53,042 nucleotides of DNA, from assembly GCF_003667505.1 (NCBI RefSeq), contig NZ_RCVJ01000145.1, positions 1 to 53,042 of the forward strand, in the 5' to 3' direction. A program made the position numbers and the translations under genes. The stretch comes from Micromonospora sp. BL4. GTDB taxonomy: Bacteria; Actinomycetota; Actinomycetes; Mycobacteriales; Micromonosporaceae. Positions within the stretch are counted from its first letter, which is position 1, and every line of letters starts with the position of its first letter. The notes beneath the pieces are model-generated. The model saw nothing but the letters and a program-made list of their open reading frames with translations. It made no database searches and was not told where the DNA came from. Below are positions 7,816 through 15,361 of this stretch, in pieces.

Positions 7816-10776
7816 ATGGCTGGGGTCGACGGCGGGCGGGTTGCTGCTAGGGGTTTTCAGTATCAGTATCTGCGGACGCTCGAGTACATGTTCAAGGGCA
7901 TTAGTAACCCCGCAATCGTTGCTTGTCGCGTAGAAGGCGATCCAAATCCCGCAAACCCCGCTGAAGTTGACGCGGTTGATTTTGACATGGTAGATGAAAC
8001 TGGCGCTGTTCTTATCGCGGCTCAGGTTAAGAGTCGGTCCGCCGGTGCGAAGATGGGGCTAGGCGAAGCTTGCACGATTCTTGCAAAGCTTGTTGCGCGG
8101 TGTGACGCACAGAATTACCTACTTCTGACGGACGCGATTCTCCCGCCAAGTCTTGAACGGTTGTTCGGGGACAGCATCCAAAATTCTGCATCTGTACCCG
8201 AGCTGCGAACAACGCTGGCTGATGCTCTAGGCGGCGCACCTCGAGCTCTTGCTGAGTTGAACGCTCTAACTGATGCGCAGTTCGAGCGGCTGAAACGCTG
8301 TCGGACTATTGCTGACAGCCGGGACCGTGGCGAACTCCGCGAAACGATTCGGGAGTCGATACGTATGTGGCGACGCGGCCGGCGGCGCGGCGTCGGGCAC
8401 CAATCGAGTGGCTTGCTTGTGTCGTTCTTGTTGTCCGAAACTCTGCGGCGGGCCGCGGCAGTAGAAGATGCAGTTTGGAGGTTGGACGATTTTCGAAATG
8501 CACTCGATTTGGATGACGCGATTTTGAGCGAAGCGCTCGGGGAGCGGGATTGGGGGCGCATTGTGGGAGTTATGGCGCCGGTCCCCGACGTTGCGAGGCC
8601 GGACCTAATGAAGCAGCTATTCGAGGGCCTGCGCCAGCGGAAAGCAGGGTCGCGTTCAGTGAAGCGAGCCGCGCTGATTGGCCCGTCCGGGATTGGGAAG
8701 TCTAGCTTGGCCGCGGCGTACGTAGCGGAGTATGCGGACCTCTACGACCTGGTCCTTTGGGCCGACGCCTCAAGTGAAGCCGCTCTGTTAGAGTCCTTCC
8801 GAAACATAGCATTGTGGTTCGGACTTGACTCGGCTCTCGACACCAATTCACTGAGAACCCTGACCCACGAACGAATCGCTTCCTTTCCCGGTCGATGGCT
8901 CCTCGTCATGGATGACGCAGATGTCGCTTCAGTGGAGCAGTGGCTTCCACGCATCGGCAACGGTGACATAATAATCACGTCCCTGGACAGCGTTCATGGC
9001 TTCGGCGGCAGCGCTCGTATACGCGTCACCTCGATGCTTCCGTCCGAAGCCGAGGCGCTCCTTTCGGCCCGGATGCAGCTTGAAAGCGATGCATCGACCG
9101 ACCAAGCTGCGCTGCGCCGGCTCGCCGCCGCACTGGAGTATTGGCCCCTCGCGCTGGAGCTCGCGGCGGCCTACCTGCTCAGCTGCGGATTTGGCGCCAA
9201 TGATATTGAGCACTACCTAGAGCGCCTCAAGATTCGATCGCTGGACGATAAGACTTCTGTGCCAGCCGGCTATCCTAGAACACTCGTTTCCGCTATCGAG
9301 TTAGGCATGACGCGGATGATTTCTGCGGCAGACGACATCAGGGTCGCAAAGTTGCTCAATGATTCACTGATTGTCGCTTGCTATCTTGCGCAACGCCGAA
9401 TTCCGATCCACCTGATTGTTGCAGCAGCAAGGCTTCCCCCGGAAGAGGCGCCGCCCCAGCGTGGGACAATCTACAGTGACGAGCCCGAAATTCCCGAAGC
9501 TTTTCGTTTGTTGAAGCTGGTTTCTTTCTCCCGGGACGATTCTCCGTTGCCGCCGTCATTCAACGATGATCCGCAGTCCCGGATTACTATCACAATAAAT
9601 AGCATCCTACAGGAAGTAGTTCGCGAGCGGGTGGAAGAAATACATTCCGAAGAAGTGGCTTCATCGAACCTGGATAAGGTGGCATTTTATGTTGACCTTT
9701 GGCTTGAAGCGGCCATGCACAATGGGGAAGCTGGTCGCGTCCACGTAATTGCCCCTCATGCAGAGGCACTTGCTAAGCACCTGCGCAGGCTGGGGGTTGC
9801 GACGAACAGTGCAGCCATCATGCTGGGCAATCTTGCAAGCTTTCATCATGCACAGGGCAATTTGGCGGAAGCCCAAGGCCTACTTGAAGCCGAACTGTCT
9901 CTTTTCGATTTAATCGAAGAACCAAACCAGCTACTTCTTCAGCAGGCCAGAATTTACCTTGCGACAATGCTGATGTTGCGAGGCGGTGGCGATAGGGACG
10001 TCACGCAGCAGGCTGTGAGGCTTCTAGAGCCAGTTGTCCCTTACTTGTACTCAATGTCTTTCGACCCGGACGCTCAGCACGCCGCTTCCTTCCTCTGTGG
10101 TCAAGCCATCGAGGCTGTTGTGGGGGGAAATGGCTGGGACCGACAGGTGGCGGCACCATTGCTGAACGTGCTGGAGGACTTGGCAAGCAGGTTGCCAAGG
10201 CATGACTTTGTCAGCGCGCGTGACGCCGCTCGACGCGCGAATGAACTGATTCAGTCAGGCGATGTGAAGGATGCCGAAATAATATGTCGGAAGTATCTTG
10301 ATCTGGAGGCTCCCGGCGCCGGGAATCTGTACATGGAGCTTCGGCGTCTCCTGGTTGAGGCGGTCCTTCGACAGGAAAGATGGCGGGATGCACGAGCGGA
10401 GCTCGATGCATTAATCGCTCGCATGGGAGATGTTCCACTATATAGGGAAGCTGTGGGGATGACGCTTCACAATCTGGGGCTTTATGCGGCGCTCCAGATG
10501 TTCATCTCCTCCGCTAAGGAAGCCCGCGAGTTCTTCCTCTACACCATGAGCCTGCCTCAGCTCAACGTGGCTCGCACCGCTGCTCCGGACCACGCGTCTT
10601 GGAGGTTTGTCGTACTCGACCTAGCACTCGCGGTTGCTAAGGGGGACGGGAACGAGGTGCTCGAGTTGTCTGCCTCCGTAAAGAGCGTCTTGCCGACCGA
10701 GCCCCGTGATGCTCGGGACGAGGCTTGGATGTTTTTCGCCCGTTTCCTCTGCAACCTCGTCGAAAGTAGCCCCTAG
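7816..10776 (+). CDS. Nuclease-NB-ARC-TPR protein (Avs/NLR-like defence candidate)
   Basis: About 986 residues counted from ATG 7816, which has a strong GGGGAGGG ribosome site (7805-7812); an ATG at 7780 is less likely. Residues 10-100 resemble the Cap4/DUF4297 type of PD-(D/E)XK nuclease: a GFQYQYLRTL opening, then VEGD, DAVDFD and a QVKS catalytic-type motif (Gln70-Lys72). The central part is a STAND/NB-ARC ATPase with Walker A GPSGIGKSS (289-297), Walker B LLVMDDAD (about 362-369), a DIIITS sensor strand and a YWPLALEL motif in place of the usual GLPLA. From about residue 600 the protein is all-helical with TPR-like repeats (LGNLASFHHAQGNLAEAQGL is typical). Known proteins with this layout detect phage components through the C-terminus and activate the N-terminal nuclease. 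The specific family is not one I can name. Confidence 0.75.
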   Translation: MAGVDGGRVAARGFQYQYLRTLEYMFKGISNPAIVACRVEGDPNPANPAEVDAVDFDMVDETGAVLIAAQVKSRSAGAKMGLGEACTILAKLVARCDAQNYLLLTDAILPPSLERLFGDSIQNSASVPELRTTLADALGGAPRALAELNALTDAQFERLKRCRTIADSRDRGELRETIRESIRMWRRGRRRGVGHQSSGLLVSFLLSETLRRAAAVEDAVWRLDDFRNALDLDDAILSEALGERDWGRIVGVMAPVPDVARPDLMKQLFEGLRQRKAGSRSVKRAALIGPSGIGKSSLAAAYVAEYADLYDLVLWADASSEAALLESFRNIALWFGLDSALDTNSLRTLTHERIASFPGRWLLVMDDADVASVEQWLPRIGNGDIIITSLDSVHGFGGSARIRVTSMLPSEAEALLSARMQLESDASTDQAALRRLAAALEYWPLALELAAAYLLSCGFGANDIEHYLERLKIRSLDDKTSVPAGYPRTLVSAIELGMTRMISAADDIRVAKLLNDSLIVACYLAQRRIPIHLIVAAARLPPEEAPPQRGTIYSDEPEIPEAFRLLKLVSFSRDDSPLPPSFNDDPQSRITITINSILQEVVRERVEEIHSEEVASSNLDKVAFYVDLWLEAAMHNGEAGRVHVIAPHAEALAKHLRRLGVATNSAAIMLGNLASFHHAQGNLAEAQGLLEAELSLFDLIEEPNQLLLQQARIYLATMLMLRGGGDRDVTQQAVRLLEPVVPYLYSMSFDPDAQHAASFLCGQAIEAVVGGNGWDRQVAAPLLNVLEDLASRLPRHDFVSARDAARRANELIQSGDVKDAEIICRKYLDLEAPGAGNLYMELRRLLVEAVLRQERWRDARAELDALIARMGDVPLYREAVGMTLHNLGLYAALQMFISSAKEAREFFLYTMSLPQLNVARTAAPDHASWRFVVLDLALAVAKGDGNEVLELSASVKSVLPTEPRDARDEAWMFFARFLCNLVESSP

Positions 10777-10957
10777 CGGAATCGGTGAGTGAGCTCGAGG
10801 GCGGATCGGACTAGGGCACCTGGTCGCACGGATGGCGTGGTGCCGGCCGTGGTGCGAAACGGGGTCGGACGAGGAGGACAGCGGCGCTCGAGTGGCCTCC
10901 GTTGCAAACGGGTAGTAGGTAGAGGGCGAGGTCAGGCCGGACGCAGCCACTCATAAT

Positions 10958-10993
10958 CCTCGGTCGCGGGTTCGAGTCCCGCCCGCCCCACCA
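10958..10993 (+). repeat. attR: second copy of the tRNA 3' end
   Basis: Exact 36-base copy of 3541-3576, preceded by the tRNA's ACTCATAATC with one C lost. It marks the right end of the 7.4-kb element. It has no D arm, so it is not a functional tRNA. Confidence 0.88.
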
Positions 10994-11006
10994 CGCAAAC
11001 TCCCGG

Positions 11007-11262
11007 TCAGCCATGGTGCCGGCGACCCGGGCGAAACCCACCGAGTTCCGGACCGACGCCCTCAGCCCGCACTGAGTCTGCGTCCGCACGACCCACCGCG
11101 CGGTCCAGGCGGTCCGCCATCTGGTCCAGGTCCTCCTCGAACAGGTCCGCGTACACGTCCAGCGTCATCACCGCCGAGGCGTGCCCGAGCATCCGCTGCA
11201 CCGCCTTCACGTCGGCGCCCTCGGCCACCGCCAGACTGGCCGCCGTGTGCCGCCTGGTCGGC
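11007..11262 (-). pseudogene. C-terminal remnant of a second tyrosine integrase
   Basis: On the minus strand the frame holds only the last part of a tyrosine recombinase: RRHTAASLAVAEGADVKAVQ, then MLGHASAVMTLDVYADLF with the active-site Tyr, then a DLDQMADRLDRA tail ending about 14 bases from the att repeat. Everything upstream of the second catalytic Arg is missing. Its 3' end faces the att core, the opposite arrangement to the integrase at 3646-4924, so it comes from a different, older insertion at the same tRNA. Confidence 0.75.
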
Positions 11263-11363
11263 CAAGGGAGGCAACCCGAGGACGAACACCGGCGAAGCTG
11301 GCATGCGCGAGCGGCCTTCGAGCGGCACGAGATGTACCAGCAGTTCCTGCGGACGCGCGATTG

Positions 11364-11744
11364 TCAGGTGTACGAGAAGGACCAGTTGAACATCCGCACT
11401 GGCAGGAGTACGAGAACGACGGTCGCGGCGACGGCGAGCAGAACGCGCACCGTGCGAAGACCTCGCCACCACGGGATAACCCAGAGCAGCAACCACATAG
11501 CGCTTGAGATCACCACATGCCCGCCGATCACCCCGAGGCTGGCCTCCTCGCACATGTTTTCAGCCATGGCCTCCTCGCACAGTGCCGGCGGGCCGTTCTT
11601 GTCCCCGAGGCTTCCCAACACCCCGGCGAAGCAGGCCAACACTGGAGCCGCTACCAGGGTGAACAGCGGCGTCACCAACCACCCGGCGAGATCACGGCGC
11701 CGGTCCACTAGCCGTCTCACTGGCAGAACGTAACAGCCGGACAT
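11364..11744 (-). CDS. Small hypothetical membrane protein
   Basis: 126 residues from the ATG at 11744; longer in-frame translations run into the att repeat and look spurious. There are three hydrophobic segments, around PLFTLVAAPVLACFAGVL, GGHVVISSAMWLLLWVI and VRVLLAVAATVVLVLLPV, with a Cys/Glu-rich loop (ALCEEAMAENMCEEA) between the first two. No family is recognised. It sits between two att copies, so it may be leftover cargo of an earlier element. No good ribosome site is visible. Confidence 0.5.
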   Translation of the reverse strand: MSGCYVLPVRRLVDRRRDLAGWLVTPLFTLVAAPVLACFAGVLGSLGDKNGPPALCEEAMAENMCEEASLGVIGGHVVISSAMWLLLWVIPWWRGLRTVRVLLAVAATVVLVLLPVRMFNWSFSYT

Positions 11745-11768
11745 CGACAGTTCCCAAGCTGACGCTGC

Positions 11769-11950
11769 TCGAGTCCCGCCCGCCCCACCACGCAAAACCC
11801 CCGGGTCAGCCGTGCTGCCGGCGACCCGGGCGAACCCCATCGAGATCCGGACCGACGCCCTCAGTCCGCACCGAGTCCACAACAGCAGGACCCGCCGCCC
11901 GGTCCGGGCGATCCGCAACCTGGTCCAGGTCGTCCTCGAACAGGTCCGCG
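11769..11950 (-). repeat. Diverged duplicate of att core plus integrase 3' end
   Basis: This stretch resembles 10972-11152: the tRNA-derived core (exact from 11769 to 11790), the following CGCAAA, and then the minus-strand sequence for the last ~50 integrase residues (ADLFEDDLDQVADRPDRA here, ADLFEEDLDQMADRLDRA in the other copy). It is the relic of a third insertion. The integrase sequence here is cut just upstream of ADLF and joined to the 2'-5' RNA ligase-like gene. Confidence 0.75.
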
Positions 11951-12477
11951 TGACCCGCCCCCAGTGGGAACTCGCAGACGGTGCGCCACGGGCTCAGGCC
12001 GGGCGTTCCGGCGATGAGGCGAACCATGTCGACGGTCGCGTTGATCGGCAGTTGCGCGGAGACGGTTTCCGCGGCGTGGCTCAGTGTGGGCTTGGGGGCG
12101 TCGTGGCCGATGGTCAGGTGTGGCACCACCTCCGTGTGCGCCCCGCCATACGGGGTGGTCTCGGGAAACCGCTGCCACACCGCCGCGGTGAGGTTCCGGA
12201 ACGGGCGGTCGGGCTGCGGTGCAAGCCATACGACCGTGTCACCGAACCAGTCGATGTGAGTCAGCGCGACATCGAACCGGGGTATGCCGGCAATGGTCTT
12301 GCGCAGCACGGTCAGGGCCTGGTCGTTGATCTGCTGCGGAGGCAGAAACGGGTAGAGGACGGTCACGTGTGCCGGTACGCCCCAGGAGGCAGCCGGGTCG
12401 AGAGACTCCCGGAACCGGCCCACCGCTTCCTCGGCCTCGGGTATCGCCACGATGAGCGCTGTCTGTGTCGGTTCCAT
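11806..12477 (-). CDS. 2'-5' RNA ligase family protein with integrase-derived tail
   Basis: 223 residues. The first ~170 form a 2H phosphoesterase domain: HVTVLYPF is the first H-x-T/S motif and HLTIGHD the second. Relatives hydrolyse or form 2'-5' phosphodiester bonds in RNA; the physiological substrate here is unknown. After WRTVCEFPLGAG the frame continues, without a stop, into HADLFEDDLDQVADRPDRA and a further ~30 residues that match the C-terminus of the relic integrase next door. The native C-terminus was therefore replaced or extended by insertion of an old element. The 2H core looks complete, so the enzyme may still work. Confidence 0.75.
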   Translation of the reverse strand: MEPTQTALIVAIPEAEEAVGRFRESLDPAASWGVPAHVTVLYPFLPPQQINDQALTVLRKTIAGIPRFDVALTHIDWFGDTVVWLAPQPDRPFRNLTAAVWQRFPETTPYGGAHTEVVPHLTIGHDAPKPTLSHAAETVSAQLPINATVDMVRLIAGTPGLSPWRTVCEFPLGAGHADLFEDDLDQVADRPDRAAGPAVVDSVRTEGVGPDLDGVRPGRRQHG

Positions 12478-12594
12478 CCCGGCATTTTTCCGATCATGGC
12501 CGGTGCTGGTCCACGGAGTTTCCCCACCGCTGCCCTTCGTACGCGAGCAGGGTGGGGGCAGCGCGGTGCACGTACAGCATCGTAGAGTCCGATG

Positions 12595-12607
12595 TATCGA
12601 TCCGATA
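12595..12607. promoter_or_regulatory. TATCG-ATC-CGATA inverted repeat, possible operator
   Basis: A 5+3+5 dyad in an AT-richer pocket between the divergent RNA ligase and methyltransferase genes, about 50 bases before the methyltransferase start. PadR- and GntR-type regulators bind sites of this sort. No adjacent regulator gene is seen, so the assignment is tentative. Confidence 0.3.
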
Positions 12608-12656
12608 TATCAGAGCGACAGGTCACTACATGATTCGCCGCCGAGATGGAGGCCGG

Positions 12657-13394
12657 ATGTCAAGGGCGCAGTTGTACGACACCATCGGCACGACCTACAC
12701 CGAGACGCGGCGCACCGAGCCGCGGATCGCCGAACAGGTCTGGGCGGCGCTCGGTGATGCCCGGACCGTGCTGAATGTGGGGGCGGGCACCGGGTCCTAC
12801 GAGCCCTGGGACCGTGACGTCACCGCCGTGGAACCATCGGCGGCCATGCGGGCGCAGCGCCCCGCGGGAGCAGCGCCCTGCGTGGCTGCCACTGCGGAGC
12901 GCCTTCCGTTCGAGGACCAGTCCTTCGACGCCGCGATGGCTCTTGCCACGGTCGACCACTGGCAGGACCCGATCGCAGGCCTGCGTGAGATGCGGCGCGT
13001 CGCGCGCCGCGTGGTGGTGTTCACGCACGACGCCGGCGGCCCTGATCGGTTCTGGCTGACTCGCGACTACCTGCCGGAGCACGCCGGCCTCTGGGCCGGC
13101 CGGCCTTCCCTGGCCGAACTGGCCGGCGCAATCGCCGCCCGGACCGAACCGGTGCTCATCCCGTGGAACTGCGCCGACGGTTTCTACGAGGCCTACTGGC
13201 GCCGGCCCGAGGCATACCTCGACGACCATGTCCGTCGCGGAATGTCGGTCTGGGCCAGAGTCGGGCCCGAGGCCGAGCAGCGGGCGATCCGCAGCCTGCG
13301 CCTTGATCTCGCCTCCGGCCGGTGGGCCGAACGCAACCGCGACATTCTCGATCTCGACGCAGCAGAGCTCGACAGCCGCCTGCTCATCGCCTGA
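12657..13394 (+). CDS. Class I SAM-dependent methyltransferase
   Basis: 245 residues from the ATG at 12657, chosen because GGAGG (12648-12652) is correctly placed; upstream in-frame starts have no ribosome site. Motif I is VLNVGAGTGSYEP, the acidic residue after beta2 is in VTAVEPS, and FDAAMALATVDHWQDP is the post-motif typical of Methyltransf_11 enzymes. These transfer a methyl group from SAM to small-molecule substrates; the acceptor cannot be told. The gene is probably transcribed alone from the divergent intergenic region that holds the TATCG dyad. Confidence 0.85.
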   Translation: MSRAQLYDTIGTTYTETRRTEPRIAEQVWAALGDARTVLNVGAGTGSYEPWDRDVTAVEPSAAMRAQRPAGAAPCVAATAERLPFEDQSFDAAMALATVDHWQDPIAGLREMRRVARRVVVFTHDAGGPDRFWLTRDYLPEHAGLWAGRPSLAELAGAIAARTEPVLIPWNCADGFYEAYWRRPEAYLDDHVRRGMSVWARVGPEAEQRAIRSLRLDLASGRWAERNRDILDLDAAELDSRLLIA

Positions 13395-13460
13395 TCTATG
13401 TAGAGACGCTCGCCTCCGCTCATCGGTAGGACAGCTCGTGCATCTCGAAGGGTGTAGACA

Positions 13461-13937
13461 GTGCGGATGGGCGAGGAAGAGGTCACCGTGTGGGCGCGTG
13501 TTCGTCACGAGCCGGACCGGTCATACGCGGTACTGGTCGACGGGCCGGACGGCGAGGTGGAGGTCGGCCGTACCTCCAGGACCAGCGACGTGCTGGCGTT
13601 GGCCCGCGCCGGTGCGGCCCGCCTGTTCGGTGTGCCGGTCGACCGCATCCGGATGGGCGATGGCCTCGACTTCCCGCGACCGCCCTATGGGCGGGACGGA
13701 CAGTGGGTGCGCATCGCCGCAGTGCAGGACCGGGGCGAGCCGTCGGAGGCTGAGGATATTGGTCGCCTGGGGCAGGCGTACTGGTTCGGCGCTGAGGGGG
13801 CCTGGTTCGTGACGGTGGCCAGCTCCGGCACCGGCGTACATCCCAGCGAGAACCTCGATTTCGCACCGACCGTGACAGACGACGAAGTTGCAGCGTTCCA
13901 TGCCTACATCTCCTCGTCCGCGCGGCAAGAGCGCTAG
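13461..13937 (+). CDS. Hypothetical protein
   Basis: 158 residues from GTG 13461 (GAAGGG about eight bases upstream); ATG 13467 is an alternative. It is soluble, acidic and without a signal peptide or membrane segment. Short conserved-looking motifs include YAVLVDGPDGEVEVG and GQAYWFGAEGAWFVT. I do not recognise a family. Codon use is normal for the region. Confidence 0.6.
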   Translation: MRMGEEEVTVWARVRHEPDRSYAVLVDGPDGEVEVGRTSRTSDVLALARAGAARLFGVPVDRIRMGDGLDFPRPPYGRDGQWVRIAAVQDRGEPSEAEDIGRLGQAYWFGAEGAWFVTVASSGTGVHPSENLDFAPTVTDDEVAAFHAYISSSARQER

Positions 13938-14010
13938 ACGGTCCAGGTCACCGCCCTGAGCCGTGATCCTTTGGTTCGCCTGCGGTACCTCGGCTCCGCG
14001 AGGCGGCCCG

Positions 14011-14016
14011 TAAGCT
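14011..14016 (+). promoter_or_regulatory. -10 box of a leaderless transcript
   Basis: TAAGCT ends six bases before the GTG at 14023, with no ribosome site between, so transcription should begin at the start codon itself. Confidence 0.5.
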
Positions 14017-14022
14017 CCCGGC

Positions 14023-14679
14023 GTGACCGTCTATGACGTCGCGGCGCGGCTGCCCTCGATCGCCGTGTTGCGGGAGCGCTGCAAGGCCCTGGCGATGCTC
14101 GACGCGATCGTCGGCGGCGACTACTACGCCTACGACCGCGAGTGGGGCGAGGACGAAGCAGCGTCGATGCGCAACGGCAGCGGCGAGGAGTACGACGTCG
14201 TCTTCACCGCCGACGGCGTCTTCATCCGCGGTGTCGACCACGAGTCGTCGATGTCCACGTACACGGACGGGCGGCTCTGGCCGGGTCTCCTCGATGGACT
14301 GCCGGAGCAGTTCCAGGCGCAGGCTCACGAGCCTGCGTTCTGCCGCCAGGACGGCACTCTGGATGCCACCTTCGTGCTGTGGCGGCGCACCGCCGACGAG
14401 CGGTGGCACGCCGGCGACGACATCGACTTCTCACCCGCCGACGACGACGAGGCCGACCCGGACGGCTCCTGGCTGCTCGACATCGTCTGCGACGACATCG
14501 TCGCGGAGTACGTCGAACACGCCACGGATGTCTACGAGGTCGACCTGGATCGAGCGGCGGTCGAACACTTCGTCGCGTTCCGTCCTCTGACCGACGCAGC
14601 CGTCCACGCGCTCAACCTTGAAGCTGAGTTGGCCGACCTGCGCGCAAAGGCAGCGGAGTACGGCTACCCAACGGCGTAG
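14023..14679 (+). CDS. Hypothetical acidic protein
   Basis: 218 residues from GTG 14023, supported by the leaderless -10 box at 14011. It is rich in Asp and Glu (for example SPADDDEADPDG), with a probable helical C-terminus (ALNLEAELADLRAKAAEYG). No known domain is recognised. Such acidic single-domain proteins are sometimes DNA mimics or immunity proteins, but nothing here proves that. Confidence 0.6.
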   Translation: MTVYDVAARLPSIAVLRERCKALAMLDAIVGGDYYAYDREWGEDEAASMRNGSGEEYDVVFTADGVFIRGVDHESSMSTYTDGRLWPGLLDGLPEQFQAQAHEPAFCRQDGTLDATFVLWRRTADERWHAGDDIDFSPADDDEADPDGSWLLDIVCDDIVAEYVEHATDVYEVDLDRAAVEHFVAFRPLTDAAVHALNLEAELADLRAKAAEYGYPTA

Positions 14680-14788
14680 GGGCCTGCTCCTCCGGCCGGT
14701 CACACCCGCAGTCGTCAACCCGACAACTCGTAGCCGCAGGACGGCGGCCCGTCCAGCATCAACTGCCGACACCAACGGGGAGCACACC

Positions 14789-15343
14789 TTGACCGACCCG
14801 AACCAGCAGCCGCCGCAGACGCCTTACCAGCCGAGCGCGCCCGTCCACCCGCCGCAGCAGTACCTGCCCGCCCAGCAGGACCCGGCCCTCGGCTACCCGG
14901 GTCAGCAGCCGCCCGCCCCGCCACCTGCCGCGTCGAGCAAGCCGCTCCTTTTCGCCGTCGGCGGGTTCCTCGCCGTGCTCGCTCTGCTCGCGGGCGGGTA
15001 CGCCGTCTACGACGGGTTCATCAAGGAGGACTCCGGCGTGGCCGCGTGTAAGGCGATGCGCGACGGCAAGGAGATCGACGGCACCGCGAGGGGCAGCGGC
15101 GACGACAAGCCGACCGAGGCCGAATACCGAAAGGTGCGGGAACAGTTCGAGGACTCCCGCCACGAGAAGATCCGGGAGCACGGCACCGCGCTCATCGACA
15201 TCGCGTGGCAGGTGTCGAACCTGCCGGAGGAGCAGGAGATGGGTGCGCTCGCGTTCATGGGGCCGTTGACCACCCACATGTCGGGGTTGCAGACAGCCTG
15301 CGCGGATCAGGGTGTGATTGTCGATCTCAACCGCGGCAGGTAG
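14789..15343 (+). CDS. Single-pass membrane protein with Pro/Gln-rich N-terminus
   Basis: 184 residues from a TTG at 14789 with GGGGAG six bases upstream. Residues 1-50 are Pro/Gln-rich (repeated PQQ and PAQQ), as in many actinobacterial membrane proteins with a disordered cytoplasmic head. One transmembrane helix follows (LLFAVGGFLAVLALLAGGY), then an exported, charged domain with two Cys residues that could form a disulfide. The function is unknown. It faces the next gene tail to tail. Confidence 0.65.
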   Translation: MTDPNQQPPQTPYQPSAPVHPPQQYLPAQQDPALGYPGQQPPAPPPAASSKPLLFAVGGFLAVLALLAGGYAVYDGFIKEDSGVAACKAMRDGKEIDGTARGSGDDKPTEAEYRKVREQFEDSRHEKIREHGTALIDIAWQVSNLPEEQEMGALAFMGPLTTHMSGLQTACADQGVIVDLNRGR

Positions 15344-15361
15344 CCCGAGGCTGGGACTGCG

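Larger units (their letters stand above)
3577..10993. mobile_element. tRNA-Met-integrated defence element (~7.4 kb)
   Basis: The segment lies between exact 36-bp copies of the tRNA 3' end. It starts with a tyrosine integrase next to the tRNA and carries a PARIS-like gene pair, an HD-domain pseudogene and a nuclease-STAND protein. Its genes are visibly less GC-rich than the flanks, with many A/T-ending codons and rare codons such as TTA and ATA, which indicates foreign origin. I see no replication initiator, excisionase, FtsK/Tra protein or phage structural gene, so this is not a complete conjugative element or prophage. It may be a degenerate element or a satellite-like cargo carrier. The integrase lesions suggest it can no longer excise unaided. 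Confidence 0.8.

Noticed and set aside
10949..10993. A second tRNA-Met gene
   Set aside because: Only the anticodon loop and T arm side are present; the D arm and 5' acceptor strand are missing.
3577..10993. A complete integrative conjugative element or prophage
   Set aside because: No replication initiator, FtsK/Tra, excisionase, capsid or terminase gene is visible, and the integrase is broken.
10811..11089. A minus-strand protein containing WWGGRDSNPRP
   Set aside because: This phrase is the translation of a tRNA 3' end and is a known source of false proteins. The DNA here is the att repeat.
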